The notes beneath the pieces were generated by a model. It was not told the DNA's origin, did not search any database, and saw only the letters and a list, made by a program, of their open reading frames with translations. From Armillaria gallica (Eukaryota > Basidiomycota > Agaricomycetes > Agaricales > Physalacriaceae), in NCBI GenBank assembly GCA_037576215.1, contig JBANDB010000007.1, positions 5,859,001 through 5,923,000 of the forward strand: a stretch of DNA of 64,000 bases, written 5' to 3'. The position numbers and the translations under genes were made by a program. Positions 22,936 through 33,592 of this stretch are shown one piece after another (position 1 is the first letter of the stretch; each line of letters opens with the position of its first letter).

Positions 22936-25613
22936 TCACCTAGACGAACCGGGAGAATATATATCAAGCAGCCATGGTAGCTGGGCAACTTCCATATGCA
23001 CCCTGTAATCATACTGTGGTAGAGAACCAGTAACATCAAACCTCATCTGCAGCTTTTCAATTACAACAACGGTCAGAACACGCTTGAGAAGGTCCCATTG
23101 GCGGAATTCCTCTCCTGATGTCCACCGCACTCATTGTGAAAGACACTCTGGCCAGACTTTTTGCATGGCAGGATGCTGTGCCCACTCATAGAGGACACTC
23201 TCATGATGTTCTTTAATGAGAAGCAACATCACTTGGAAGAGTCCATTGACCGAAAAGAGAGGATAAAGTGATGGGTTGAGGAGAGTTTCATGGGATTCAG
23301 AGTCATCCATAGATGAAGCCGGAGGCAGGTTCAGAGAAGATGATATGAGACGTTCCAGAGCGCAAGGCACCACATCATCCTCCAATCTCTCTCCACCACC
23401 TGCAGGTGAATGAAAGTAACACTGATAAGCAACAGAATAGAACTGTATGTCTGGAGATATAGGTTTCATGTGAGAGCAGTATTTGTCAAGAATGATGAAT
23501 ATCTTGTGTGCAAGTGGTTGAAGGTCAGGGCTGATGACAGCAAAAGCCTTGGAGGAAAGCAAGGAGTATAACTTATCCAGGACTTGCATGATGTCCAAGT
23601 ATGCCTGACTGAGGTTATGGATGAGAATGCCGATGCATTCAATGATGGTAAGGGAAGTTTCAATTAGCTGCTTTCGATCTGAGGCATGTGCTGATTCACA
23701 CAGTCTCTGCTCCATTCGGAAGATCAATGTGAGGATGATATGCAGATCAAGAGGGAAGGAGCCAGTGGCAGTAGACATTGTAATGGGAAGTGGCTGATAA
23801 CAAGATACAATGTCAAGAATGTACTCCCTCATCTCATCTGTAGGCTTGTCAATAGTAGTGACCTCCCCACTCTCTCCTTTAGACAAGGGTCACGCAATGA
23901 TTTTCATAAATTCAAGCTCTAATTCCAAAGCACTGTTGCCAGAGTGGGCCAGGACAGAGGTGGTGCAATTGACTAGCCTCTTCCACACCACTGAGTGCAA
24001 GATGAGGGAAGAGCCTTGCGGGCCTTGAAGGATTCCGAGAAAAGCAGCTGACGCCTTCTGGCTACCTGTTGTGGAGAACAGTGTCATTTTTAGCTGCTCA
24101 TTGCAACACTGATCTGCCATGTGATCACGGTGGGAGGATCGGCCGTCAAGGAAATGATCAGGCCGAAGGAGTATACATGCTCTATAGTAGAGCTCCAAAT
24201 CTCTCTCGACATCAGGAGATGGCACAAGTGGTTCAATGTGCTGTATCCGCTGGTCCAGAAGTACCATAAGAGTAGATCTATAATCATTCGGTAGGCATTC
24301 TAAAGTGGCAGAGGACATTCCAGCAATGGCCTGCAGCACGCTTTGATGCACGGAGGCATTAGATGTGGAGGAGAGCAGCCATTGTAGTGATTGCACATCT
24401 ACTTTAGCAGCATACTTTTGAGCATGATCGCGCTCAATTTCCTTCAGAGTAGGACATTGTAGGGGGGAAATTATGTCACGTATGTCAGAAATGTCGTTGC
24501 ACAGGTACCTGCGTAAAAAAAGCATGTAATGATCCGGATATCGTCGAATGATGAAAATGGGTGTAATAAGACGGTCGTAGAAGAATCGATACAGATGGTG
24601 GATGTAAACCGTCAACGGGACCTTGTACGGACAGTACGGATAGACCAGGGGAAGGATTAGGGCAACGACGTAGGCAACGTATGTCACTGCACCGATGATA
24701 GATACTAGCCAGGCCACTTTCATTCCCAGAGAGAATAGGAAGATAGCGAGGCCAGCAAAAAAGAGTGCCAAAGAAGTATGGAGGAGGACGGGAAGCAAGC
24801 CAATGATCATTGGTACTTGCCACTTCTGTAATCCAGCGTATCGCATATGTCGGATTCTTGCACGATCGCGTGCGGAGCTGTCAGAGACAATGGTGTTGTA
24901 TTGGTGGAGCCACTGCTTGACCAAAACGGCGACCAGGGCAGTGATGAGGCTGAGAGTCAGACTCACGAACCACAAGCTGTTCAACCATTCGTCGGAACGG
25001 CTGGGAGAAAAGTTGAAGGCGGTAGGGGAGGAAGGGATAGAGAATTGAGAGCCGTTCAACACCGTGGCATTGAGTATTTGAAAGAAAAGGAATCCGGATG
25101 CCTGGTTGTAATCAGGTTGCATATTTTGCGACGTTTGTACCACAAAAGTTGTAAGCACAGCGGAGAAAAGACCAGCCTTTGATGATATTAGACTTTTTAG
25201 AGCCCGATTTTGGAAGGAGACGTGTTACGCACAAAAACAAGTAGGACATCGATGGTATCCCGCCACTCTGCCAACATATAGGCATCGAAATTGGCTGCTT
25301 CTTCGTTGTAGATGGGCCATATTCGTGCCTTGTCAGACATCTCTTGGCCATAAGGATCGGGAGGGTAGTGTGCCTTATAGTCGCGTGGAGCAGCGCCTGA
25401 TACCATTTGAAATTAAATACCATCGTAGCAGAACAGTCGAAGTAAATTGAACACACCGACTCCCCACGAATGCAGCTGGTTCTTGTTCAGTCCAAAAAAT
25501 GTCCCGCTTGGAGGGTTTCTCTGAGCTCCAAGGTCAGGTACGGGAACATGACTACCGGTTGCTGAAGGTTGGTTTGGAGCTGATTGTGTATCATACCCAT
25601 CGTTGTCAGCCAT
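22936..25613 (-). pseudogene. DUF6535 membrane protein copy D2, two in-frame TGA codons
   Basis: The exon structure is the same as D1 and D3: 25613-25457, 25396-25233 and 25176-22936. The frame is continuous over 853 codons plus stop, with no indel, but TGA occurs at 23892-23890 (about codon 536) and at 23133-23131 (about codon 789). The N-terminal DUF6535 core is intact (WLNSLWFVSLTLSLITALVA, WLHQY, SDSSARDRARIRHMRYAG, PYCPYKVPLT). The C-terminal parts after each stop align in frame with D1 and D3, for example TTIDKPTDEM and LPWLLDIYSPGSS. A truncated protein of about 535 residues containing all the membrane segments could still be made. The 3' half is very poor in CpG compared with D1 and D3. 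A recent pseudogene is the simplest reading. Confidence 0.8.
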
Positions 25614-25860
25614 GCTCGAAAATCGATAGAGATCAAGTTAGTATCATTGACATCCAAAGCACAAAGGACTTACTTGGGAGAATATAGTGGCTGTCAAGAA
25701 CAAAAAGGCGCCAAGTGCTTGCTGGTGCCGCTTTATTGAACATTAGTGCTGTTAAAGTGCTGTATGCTTATGTTCACGGTGCTGTTTCGGAAACACATCG
25801 AAGTTCATAACTGGTGACACCAACACGTAAGCTAAGGTAGTTGTTTGTGCCAAGAGCGGC
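25614..25860. other. Upstream region of D2
   Basis: The sequence up to about 25730 is related to 42900-43020 upstream of D3, which dates from the block duplication. No gene is seen. It should hold the D2 promoter. Confidence 0.4.
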
Positions 25861-27020
25861 CTCATGGCATTCTCAGTCTGGCTTATGGCACGGAGAGAAT
25901 TACCAGCTTACTTGTGCTCGAATCGAGATACATAATCTAGATGGGACCGAAGGTAGTTGCAGAGGGAGTACAGTGCTTATGATATTTGTACACCGTATTA
26001 TTGGCACGGACATAACTGTAAACTATGATTGGAATTGAGGACACGTGGAGAGGTGATGCTGCGTACACCGGGGTTAGTGATAACGGTGAGGCGAATGGAT
26101 GGGACGAACAAGAATAGAACTGTGGCTATCATCCACGTAGAGGTACACGGCTGCATCAGTGCCGTATGCGTCCTCTATGCATGCTGCATCTCAGAGGTCC
26201 GAAAACTATCGCCGTCGACGGGCTCATCCGAGTCGCGTCTCCCTAACGAGCACTCCCTCCTATACTAGCTAAGAATAGAAGACCCCCGTACCCCCGTACC
26301 CCCTGCATCTCTATCCACCCTCCCGTCTCTTCCGCTCGTCGTTGCCTGTACCTACGCTTGTCTGGTCTGCACATATTCGAGTTAGTGACGAAAGCGCGGC
26401 AGGAAGCAAGCCTACGTACCCTAGTGGGCCCGTCCCAAACCCCACTCGAGCTTTTACCTGTCGAATCGAGGACCATCACCCTTGTCGATGGCGGAACATG
26501 CGTGAACCCTCCCTCTGAAAAGACGGCATGAGTGATGGCAAAGTAAGGTTAATGACACGTACCGTTGGTAATGTTAACGTGCCGTCGATGTGGTTTGCAA
26601 GATTGAGGGGGACCTGATGAAAATGAGGATCAAAGAGCAATGCACGCACCTGCGCCATCTACCAAGCACTCGCTTCGGTACATCGTCCGCCATCCCTCCC
26701 TCGGAATCCTAGGACAGGTGTCTATTAGCCCTCTTTCAAGTCAGCTTGGGAAATGGCTTACCGAGCCTCATGACCATACTCCCAGAGATCTGTTCAATTC
26801 GTGACATCGACAGCGTACGGAGCTGCTCTGATGACCGCCGCCTGAGCCAAATGTGAAAAGAAAGGGGAAACGTCGCGCACCATTGCGTATGCTACGGGAA
26901 TGGACTTGTTAGCGGCACGTTGCAGGGCCTAGGGGAAGAAAAGGAACGGTAAGCCACGTAGAACGAGAGTCAGTGCACATTCTCCTACCCGGTGATCAAA
27001 TTATGCTGCTACGAATTTGA
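25860..27020 (-). pseudogene. U-family multi-exon gene relic, copy U2
   Basis: Related to U1 over most of its length. Minus-strand exons include ALQRAANKSIPVAYAM, then a well-formed acceptor (CTCAG) before AAVIRAAPYA, then NLANHIDGTLTLPT and REGSRMFRHRQG. A downstream frame reads GYVGLLPAALSSLTRICADQ. The first exons of U1 (from RVSRQRVKW) are missing: at about 27013-27020 the sequence switches to the upstream flank of K2. It is truncated at its 5' end and therefore a relic. The function is unknown. Confidence 0.5.
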
Positions 27021-27328
27021 GCCCTCGTTGGATCCTCCCAAAGATAAGGATTCGTTCATCAAACTTGCCGAAATTGTGGCATTGAGACGGAATGGCAGAG
27101 ACGAGCATTGTTGAAGGATAGCAGAGCAAGGAATGAATCGAATAGGTTGTGGTCATGGTCGATCCCGAACACGTGCTACTCTTGCACTGCGACGGCGACC
27201 ATCAAGCGGCGTCGATAACACTAGCATGGCGCAACCCAGTCCACACTGATGCTGCCATTGACGCGTGCCTCTTAACTTCATGCTTCGTTGTCTGACACGG
27301 CATGCAAAGCTTTTTTCTCGAGATAATC
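27020..27328 (+). repeat. Upstream flank of K2, shared with K4
   Basis: This stretch matches 46697-47008 closely, including the segment with gagacggaatggcagagac. It is the common 5' flank of the two plus-strand kinase-like genes and presumably carried their promoter. Confidence 0.5.
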
Positions 27329-28373
27329 ATGGGCGACGTTGGATTTCCGTTCAGAGGTACGGCAATACGCCAATTTTCTTTCGATACTCGTGTTGATTTG
27401 CGTTTTGCAGCGGCATGTACCCGGAACGATCCTCGACGTTCAATCCAAGCAGAAGGCTCGATTACTTTTGGACATCTCGCAGCCTCAGTCATCAAGCTCA
27501 AGCGCTGAGAGCCATTCACATCTGCCGCCGTGCTGCTCGTTCAGTGACCCTCCGATAACGAGAAGGCTATTCTCAAGCTCGCAGATCGTAGACTGGGATA
27601 TCGCGGTGGTCGTCTTCCCTCGAAGGACATCTGCAACACGCTGTACGGGAAACTCAGGAGGACGTGGCGCCCAACTGGTTCGAGCTTGTACGCGATGACG
27701 AGACCTGCCTGACACCAAGATTTGGGAGGTCTGGATGTGGGAGGTCTCCACTTGGCATTAAAAGCTGTCCAACCACCGAACTTGCTGCATATCGACTTTT
27801 GCACCGACTGCAAGGCCGGTACATCCCCCGTCTTTTCGTCGACATTCGTCTTTGTATCACCCACGAGTCTACTACCCTACCTCCCATCACCGACGTCGTT
27901 CAAGGACTCATTTTCGAGTATATCCCTGGCATTAGCATGGCGAAGCTCAAGCCTGGTGTTGACGTCTCGGAGCAAGAGGCCGAGAAGATCTCCAGCCAAG
28001 TCATGGAGGTGCTCCGTGCTATATTCTCATCGGGAATGTCGTTCTGCGGGACGGGAGCCGTTCTCCAGTCATCATTGACTTTGGACGAGCGGATGTCAGA
28101 GAGCCTGAACTCAGCGATGAAGAGTGGTCGAGTGTCATCGGGGCGTCTCTAGATACACATCGCATGAGAAACCCTCTGGTGAATCCTGACGATGGGCTTG
28201 GGAAGCGGACTGTGACGTCGTACGAGATGTCGGACCCGCAGTACAAGAATCCTTTGGTCTTTAACAAATATGTCGAAAGCATGCCTGACGATTTTCGTAG
28301 AGTGACATTCGAGGGAGTGTTGGATACGGACTGGGAAGGGGTGAGAGAGAAGGTGCACCAGTGGAGGATGTGA
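27329..28373 (+). pseudogene. Kinase-like gene relic, copy K2 (31-bp catalytic-loop deletion)
   Basis: The start ATG at 27329 (MGDVGFPFR) and the first intron (GTACGG...TTGCAG) are intact, but the N-lobe exon is shortened and frame-shifted. The middle part reads ELAAYRLLHRLQGRYIPRLF and ISMAKLKPGVDVSEQEAEKI. Compared with K4, 31 bp (from the codons for EAENCVLHND) are missing after RAI, so the HND catalytic motif is gone and the following IGNVVL...IDFG text is out of frame. The C-terminal part (28164-28373; MRNPLVNPDD, FRRVTFEGVLDTDWEG, VHQWRM) is open. It cannot encode an active kinase. Confidence 0.75.
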
Positions 28374-28739
28374 CCGAGGGTTCGTTGCAGTCCTATATAT
28401 GACTAGGACATGACTGTCCTATGATCCATCCCGAAAGGACGCGACCCTCTTTGGGGGTCTGTCTGCATATCAATGGTCGACGTCGCTTGCAGCACATCTG
28501 ATGTGCCGACTACCTTGCATACCGTCCGGTTTCTTGTCGCGAGGCTCGAGTCCAAAAACGGAGACGCAAAGCACTACCATAGTGGCCGTCACTGTCGTAA
28601 AACATCCTTTTCTATTCCTCTCCTCCGCATTTTTGGCACCAAACCAAGCTCGTTTCAATCTATCGCCATAGCACCAGCATACCAACATACCATGATGTTC
28701 TCAAAACATACCGCGGTGGCAGAGACGGCGACTATCTTA

Positions 28740-29080
28740 TGAACTGCTCCCACCCGGACTCAGGACTGGTCCAAGGCCCTGTTGGCACCGTCCTACTCGT
28801 TCAGAGACACTCGGGCGACGAGAAAACTGTCCTCAAGCTTGCGGAGCGGAGGCATCGCGGAAGCAACAAAGGCGTGGATATGGTGCGATGGACGTCTTCT
28901 ATCGGCGTGAAGAGATTACGAACTATCAAGACGTGGGGTCATTCCTAACTAGTTCAAGCTGTTCGACAATTCCGACGACGAACCAGTTGGGAGTGGATGT
29001 GTCGTACTGTTTCATTACTTGCAGAGGAGTTGGTTCGGGCTCGATTGCAGATTTCACAGAATGATATCACCGATCCAGTT
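28740..29080 (+). pseudogene. Kinase-like N-lobe fragment
   Basis: The plus-strand frame reads VLLVQRHSGDEKTVLKLAER, the same as the N-lobe beta-strand and lysine region of the K family (VLLVQRHSDNEKVILKLADR in K3). It continues VDMVRWTSSI and then breaks off. No C-lobe follows. A matching fragment lies at 48895-49080 behind K4, so the fragment was already present before the block duplication. Confidence 0.6.
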
Positions 29081-29229
29081 GCAATACACGCATAGAGTAT
29101 CCATCTAACGGTCCAACTTATAACATACATTCTATCGCATACGTTCTCTGTCTCGAAGAGACAACTTGAATGACATCGCCTCTTCTCAGCAATCGTCGTG
29201 GTGGAAAGGAAAAGTGAACACAGAGACGT

Positions 29230-30380
29230 GACTTCGGCAATCGGTCCGGATGCCACTTCTGTTTCGACGATCGCCAATCGACAGTGACTTCAGCCATCTA
29301 CTCCCATTTACGGAGGTGTTACGACGACCCTCAGAATTTCGAAGAATTGTTCTATATTTCCCTTCACACTGGCAATTCCGGTACCTCGAAGGACCTAAAA
29401 CATCCAAAGAAACTCGCATTCTCGCACACAAATATTCCCGGAGAACTGGAGAACATTTCTCTTTTCTTGAAGACTTCGGACCTGAGTATATGCCGTTGAT
29501 GGCGGATCGGTTTTATTATCTCCCAGCTGTTTTCTACAGCAGATTTCCATCAAGGTTCGTGTTCCAAATCTTTTTTTGATAAGGTCTATCTACAGCTCTA
29601 GGAATCCGGCTGAAGAGAATCGCGTACTTCAATACATCGATTTTCTGGGACCCGGTATAGTTTTGAAAGAGGTCCTATTGTACGTTTCCAGAACTTCAGA
29701 TCAGGATTCAGCAGGCGCCAGCTCAGAATGGAGTCGTACGTGTAGAGAGGGTTGATACCTGGCCGCTTGCTCCCAGGCCAAGCAGCTGAGAAGCATCACA
29801 TGTGAGTAAACACTGCTCGAGCCGAATTCTTCGCTGATGCCCACCGCGTCTAGACATATGTAAACACGGGCTGATCCTATTTGTGTCACGATTCATCTGC
29901 AACAGACGAGCTGTATATCTTGCGATTGCCGTCTCAAAGTCAAAGCGAAGAATTAACATGCGACGCTGAACTATATTCGGACATCATGGCATCGAACACA
30001 GAAACACAGCTAATTGATGAGTGTGCCGAGTCATATAGCAGGACCAGGACGACCAAAAGGAGATTGCCTATTGAGGAGACTCAAAGAGACTAGATTCGAG
30101 GATGATATAGCGCTGTTAATGATTTCCATGGACGATGTGGAGGGCTGGCGATTCTGGCAGGCATGAACTGAAGGCATACGACGTCAGAGAGTTATTCTTC
30201 AGGTACAGAATCCATCAAAGAAACTCGGTAAATGACATCGCCTTGCATACAGCAGCGGCATTCGGATGATGACTACTTGGATCACCTCTGCTATGTTCCT
30301 GTGCAACTAGAAGACTCGTCCCATTCTTACAACTTCCTACAACGGCTTCAATCTTCTATCATGTATTGGTGCCGCGATGA
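29230..30380 (+). repeat. Upstream region of MLKL-like gene 1, shared with 51.54-52.66 kb
   Basis: Patches at 29234-29340, 29490-29610, 29740-29860 and 29990-30100 match 51545-51640, 51840-51935, 52015-52150 and 52270-52370 in the same order. Short open frames occur, but the copies do not keep the same frame, so I see no gene. It is a decayed upstream region carried along with the MLKL-like gene. Confidence 0.45.
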
Positions 30381-30388
30381 TATATAAA
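30381..30388 (+). promoter_or_regulatory. TATA box of MLKL-like gene 1
   Basis: TATATAAA begins exactly 60 bp before the ATG at 30441. The same octamer with the same following bases (gttgtg) lies exactly 60 bp before the ATG of the second copy. Conservation of spacing between the copies supports a real core promoter. Confidence 0.6.
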
Positions 30389-30440
30389 GTTGTGTATATG
30401 CGGTGCAGCCCTTATCTGTACGTTCTCTCGTTCCACCACC

Positions 30441-33400
30441 ATGTCTGGTATCGACGCATGTCTCAAGATCGCAGAGTTGACTGCTGCAGCAGGCGAGATG
30501 GCACCATTTCCTTTTATCAAGGGTGCTGCTCAGTGCGTGATAGTCGTCCTCGAAGCTATGGAGGTATGTCTTTAATTTTTCCTTCGTCTCCACACTAATG
30601 AGACCTGCAGAGCGCCGCAAAGAATAGACAAGATCTGCAAGAATTGGCCAAGAGCATCGTCACTACACTGGTTGTCGTAAGGGACACTATCATCGACCAT
30701 GGTCCGACTAGCGCCTCGTATTTCAAGGATATCTGTCTCGAATTTCAGACGTGAGTTGACCCACATTATCTATCTATGCCTCCTACAAAGCTTCGGTTCT
30801 CAGATACCTGAACGATTTGGTCTCGAAGTTGAACAAGGAAGGCAAAGCGCGCGGGATCCGGCGTCTTTTGAAGGTTAAGAAGATCTCGGAGGACATTAGT
30901 GGTTATCGACAACGCGTACAGACGGCAAAGGAAGACTTCCTCGTAGGTATCTTGCCATCATTATTGTCGTCACTCTTTGAATGGGTAGCAGATCCGTACG
31001 ACCACCATGACACGTCTAGCGCTCTCCGATGTCCATGATGAAGTTACCACGGGATTCAGCACTCTGGCGGGTTCCGTGGTGGCATCGGAGAGGAACATCA
31101 CATCAACCATCAAGGACAACATCGAAGAAATACGGACCTGGGGTGCTCAGCAGAGCGAGAACATACAAAATCTTTCGACAAGATTATTACAGGCCTCTCG
31201 ACAACGAGGTCTTTATAAGGGGGTGGTATGATATTTACAGTCATTCCGCCCATGTTTCTCAACATTTTCAGGTTTGGGATATCATTCCCGGCGACATTCA
31301 CGTAATTAAGCCAGTGACTCGTTCATCAAGACGCTATCGTGCCCATATTACATATAAGGACAGCTACTGCACCGTTGAGAACAGCAATACAATGAAGATC
31401 ATTCGCGAATATAAAGGTGACATCGATAACGGAAGGGACACAATGGACTTGGGAGTAAGTGAATGTTACCTTGGGCCATGGGCAAAGTTCTCATGCCCTG
31501 TATTCTAGCAATTTGATCGGGCCCTCGATTTCTTCATGGAACAGAGGTTTGCCTTTCCGTCTCTGTGTAGCTGACTGAATCCCATCCTTCTCAACAGTAG
31601 GCACCCAAATCTTCCCCAAATCTTTGGTGTATGCAGATCACCTGCTTTTCCTGCGATCATATTTCATGGTAAGGGTGTTACTCCTTCAATCTGTCCTCTG
31701 CCACTTATTCCCGCGGGCAGGCACAACACGAGTCCCTCTTCACCATTATCTCCGTGGCTTGTCTGCGACGCGGTTCATACAGTTCTTTTATGAATTGGTA
31801 AAGGCTATCCTCTGTGTTTTTGAGTAAAGCGGCTGACCTCCCGGTGTATCATCATTCAGTTTCAAGATCTACAGGTATGTCCCCAAGCGTTACCTTTGTC
31901 CAAAGGTCAATACCCATTCCTACAGTCGGTCTCGGAGGTTTTGCCGATGGAAAGCTATAGATCAGGTTATAGAACTTACTGGTACTTTCCTGTGTCGGTC
32001 AGTGAAATCGTGAATGATCTTCTTTGCATAATAATAATTTTGAAGGGTAACGAAGAAGAAGAAGTCTATGTCAACAAGTATGGGAAACTCGTGTTAGGAG
32101 ACCTACTATGCTATACCCATTACCACCTGGGCCCGTTTGAATTGGCCTATACACAGGAAGGTGGCAAATATAGCCTCTATCATGGTACCTGGTCGCGCTT
32201 ATCGGGCAATCCACTCCACAGTCAAGTCAGTAGATGGATCTCGTCTTCGAGTTTGCGGAAGGGGGATTTACAACATCGTTATGAAGTTATTGCCATTTGT
32301 CATACAAGGCCCGCGGGCAATGAGGTGTCGTGGACCCAAACCTTCGACCGACACCGACTCCAACCACCACAATACGAGCTAAATGGTCCGTCCGACGCCG
32401 CCTACCGCTGCCCAGGCCCAAAGGACTTCTATGCACCAGGCAGTATATTATGTGATCCACAGGATCTCTTTTCACCACGCCGAGTTTTGGTCGGGAGAGC
32501 CCCGCCCCGGCCGCCTGGGTGGAAGTGGGACATTTACTTGCAAAAAGGGTCGTCTTGGGAGGAAGTCGTTAATTTATCGTTTGATAGGTTTGTCATTCAG
32601 TTGACCAATTTTTGATGTTGCTAATTGTTAATTGTCAGTGGGTCGGTGTCCATCGGGCTTTCATGGGACGATATGTTCAGAAACTCCTGCATTCGCATCC
32701 ATACGCACTGGGAAGATTCTTATGAGATTGTGAAATCGTGGATTGCACAGACTTCCAAGCTAGACTCATGTCTTAGCTCTAGGGGCCATGCTGGCGATTT
32801 GAAAGCATGTATCATTGAAGGTGGGCAGGTGGTTCAGCGTGAAACAACTGCTGACTGGATTGTACACACATAGATGTGGGATTTTGGATTCAGATTTTCC
32901 CAAAGGACGAGGACAACGACTTTTGTCATATCTGCAACGCAAAAGACCGGTACCATCACGCGCTCTCATTGTCAATAACTGCCCCCATCATTGACTATGA
33001 TACCAATATAATTACATCCTGGCCCATCGTATCTTGTTCCCGAATTTGCGGCATGGATTCGTTGGAGGAGGAAGATATTTTTACTGTCAGTGTCGATGGT
33101 CGCGAGTTCCACGCACAATGGGAGTGGCTCCGGAATAGTATGGTACGTTCAACCATACCCGAGTTAAATGCCGAGCACGGATTCGATCCCGCACGCGACG
33201 GCGCTGATGTATGCGAGTATTTCGGGTGGCCACTCCTTGAGTTCCGCGACACTTCCACAGGAGGTGAGTACAGCTTTGTATGCGGCAGGTATTTTGCTGA
33301 GGAACATTGAACAGAATGGACGTTACATGATGCAGCATCCCAGTCTTTGGGGTCTACGTCAGTCATATCGGACAATACAGGCCCGATATTGAATCAAGAG

Positions 33401-33592
33401 CACGACTCTGCACCATGCGATACGGACATGGCCATGGGAAGCATTGAGGAAGTACAGGTTAGCGAGGTCCCAATCAAGACGGAAAGTGTTTCCGTTGTGC
33501 AGCATGATATCAGTACACGGTCTCTCATTATCATATTCATTGCTATCAGTGTTCAGGTTTTTCTTCTGTCATCCTTCAAGAACTGCTTGTAA
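30441..33592 (+). CDS. MLKL_NTD-like (HeLo-type) protein with kinase N-lobe-like segment and tail anchor, copy 1 (845 aa model)
   Basis: Thirteen exons fit GT-AG introns in phase: 30441-30563, 30611-30750, 30804-30942, 30992-31225, 31272-31454, 31509-31546, 31601-31668, 31721-31797, 31830-31874, 31926-32587, 32639-32820, 32874-33263, 33336-33592. Residues 1-134 (GEMAPFPFIKGAAQCVIVVL, KNRQDLQELAKSIVTTLVVV, FKDICLEFQTYLNDLVSKL) resemble the MLKL N-terminal / HeLo four-helix domain of Agaricomycete proteins, a family that in known members disrupts membranes or seeds cell-death signalling. Residues 135-212 look helical. Residues 213-334 (VWDIIPGDIH, RHPNLPQIFGVCRSPAFPAI) resemble the N-lobe of agaric kinase-like domains, but no HRD or DFG follows. 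Residues 350-800 are unassigned. The C-terminal 23 residues (SLIIIFIAISVQVFLLSSF then KNCL) form a membrane segment. No frameshift or stop was found. A cell-death role is inference; the short exon 31830-31874 is the least certain. Confidence 0.8.

Noticed and set aside
23131..23892. Selenocysteine use at the two TGA codons of D2
   Set aside because: Dikaryotic fungi are not known to use the eukaryotic selenocysteine pathway, and the paralogs have ordinary codons at these sites.
32287..32478. Minus-strand frame inside exon 10 of MLKL-like gene 1
   Set aside because: An antisense shadow of a conserved exon; not kept in copy 2.
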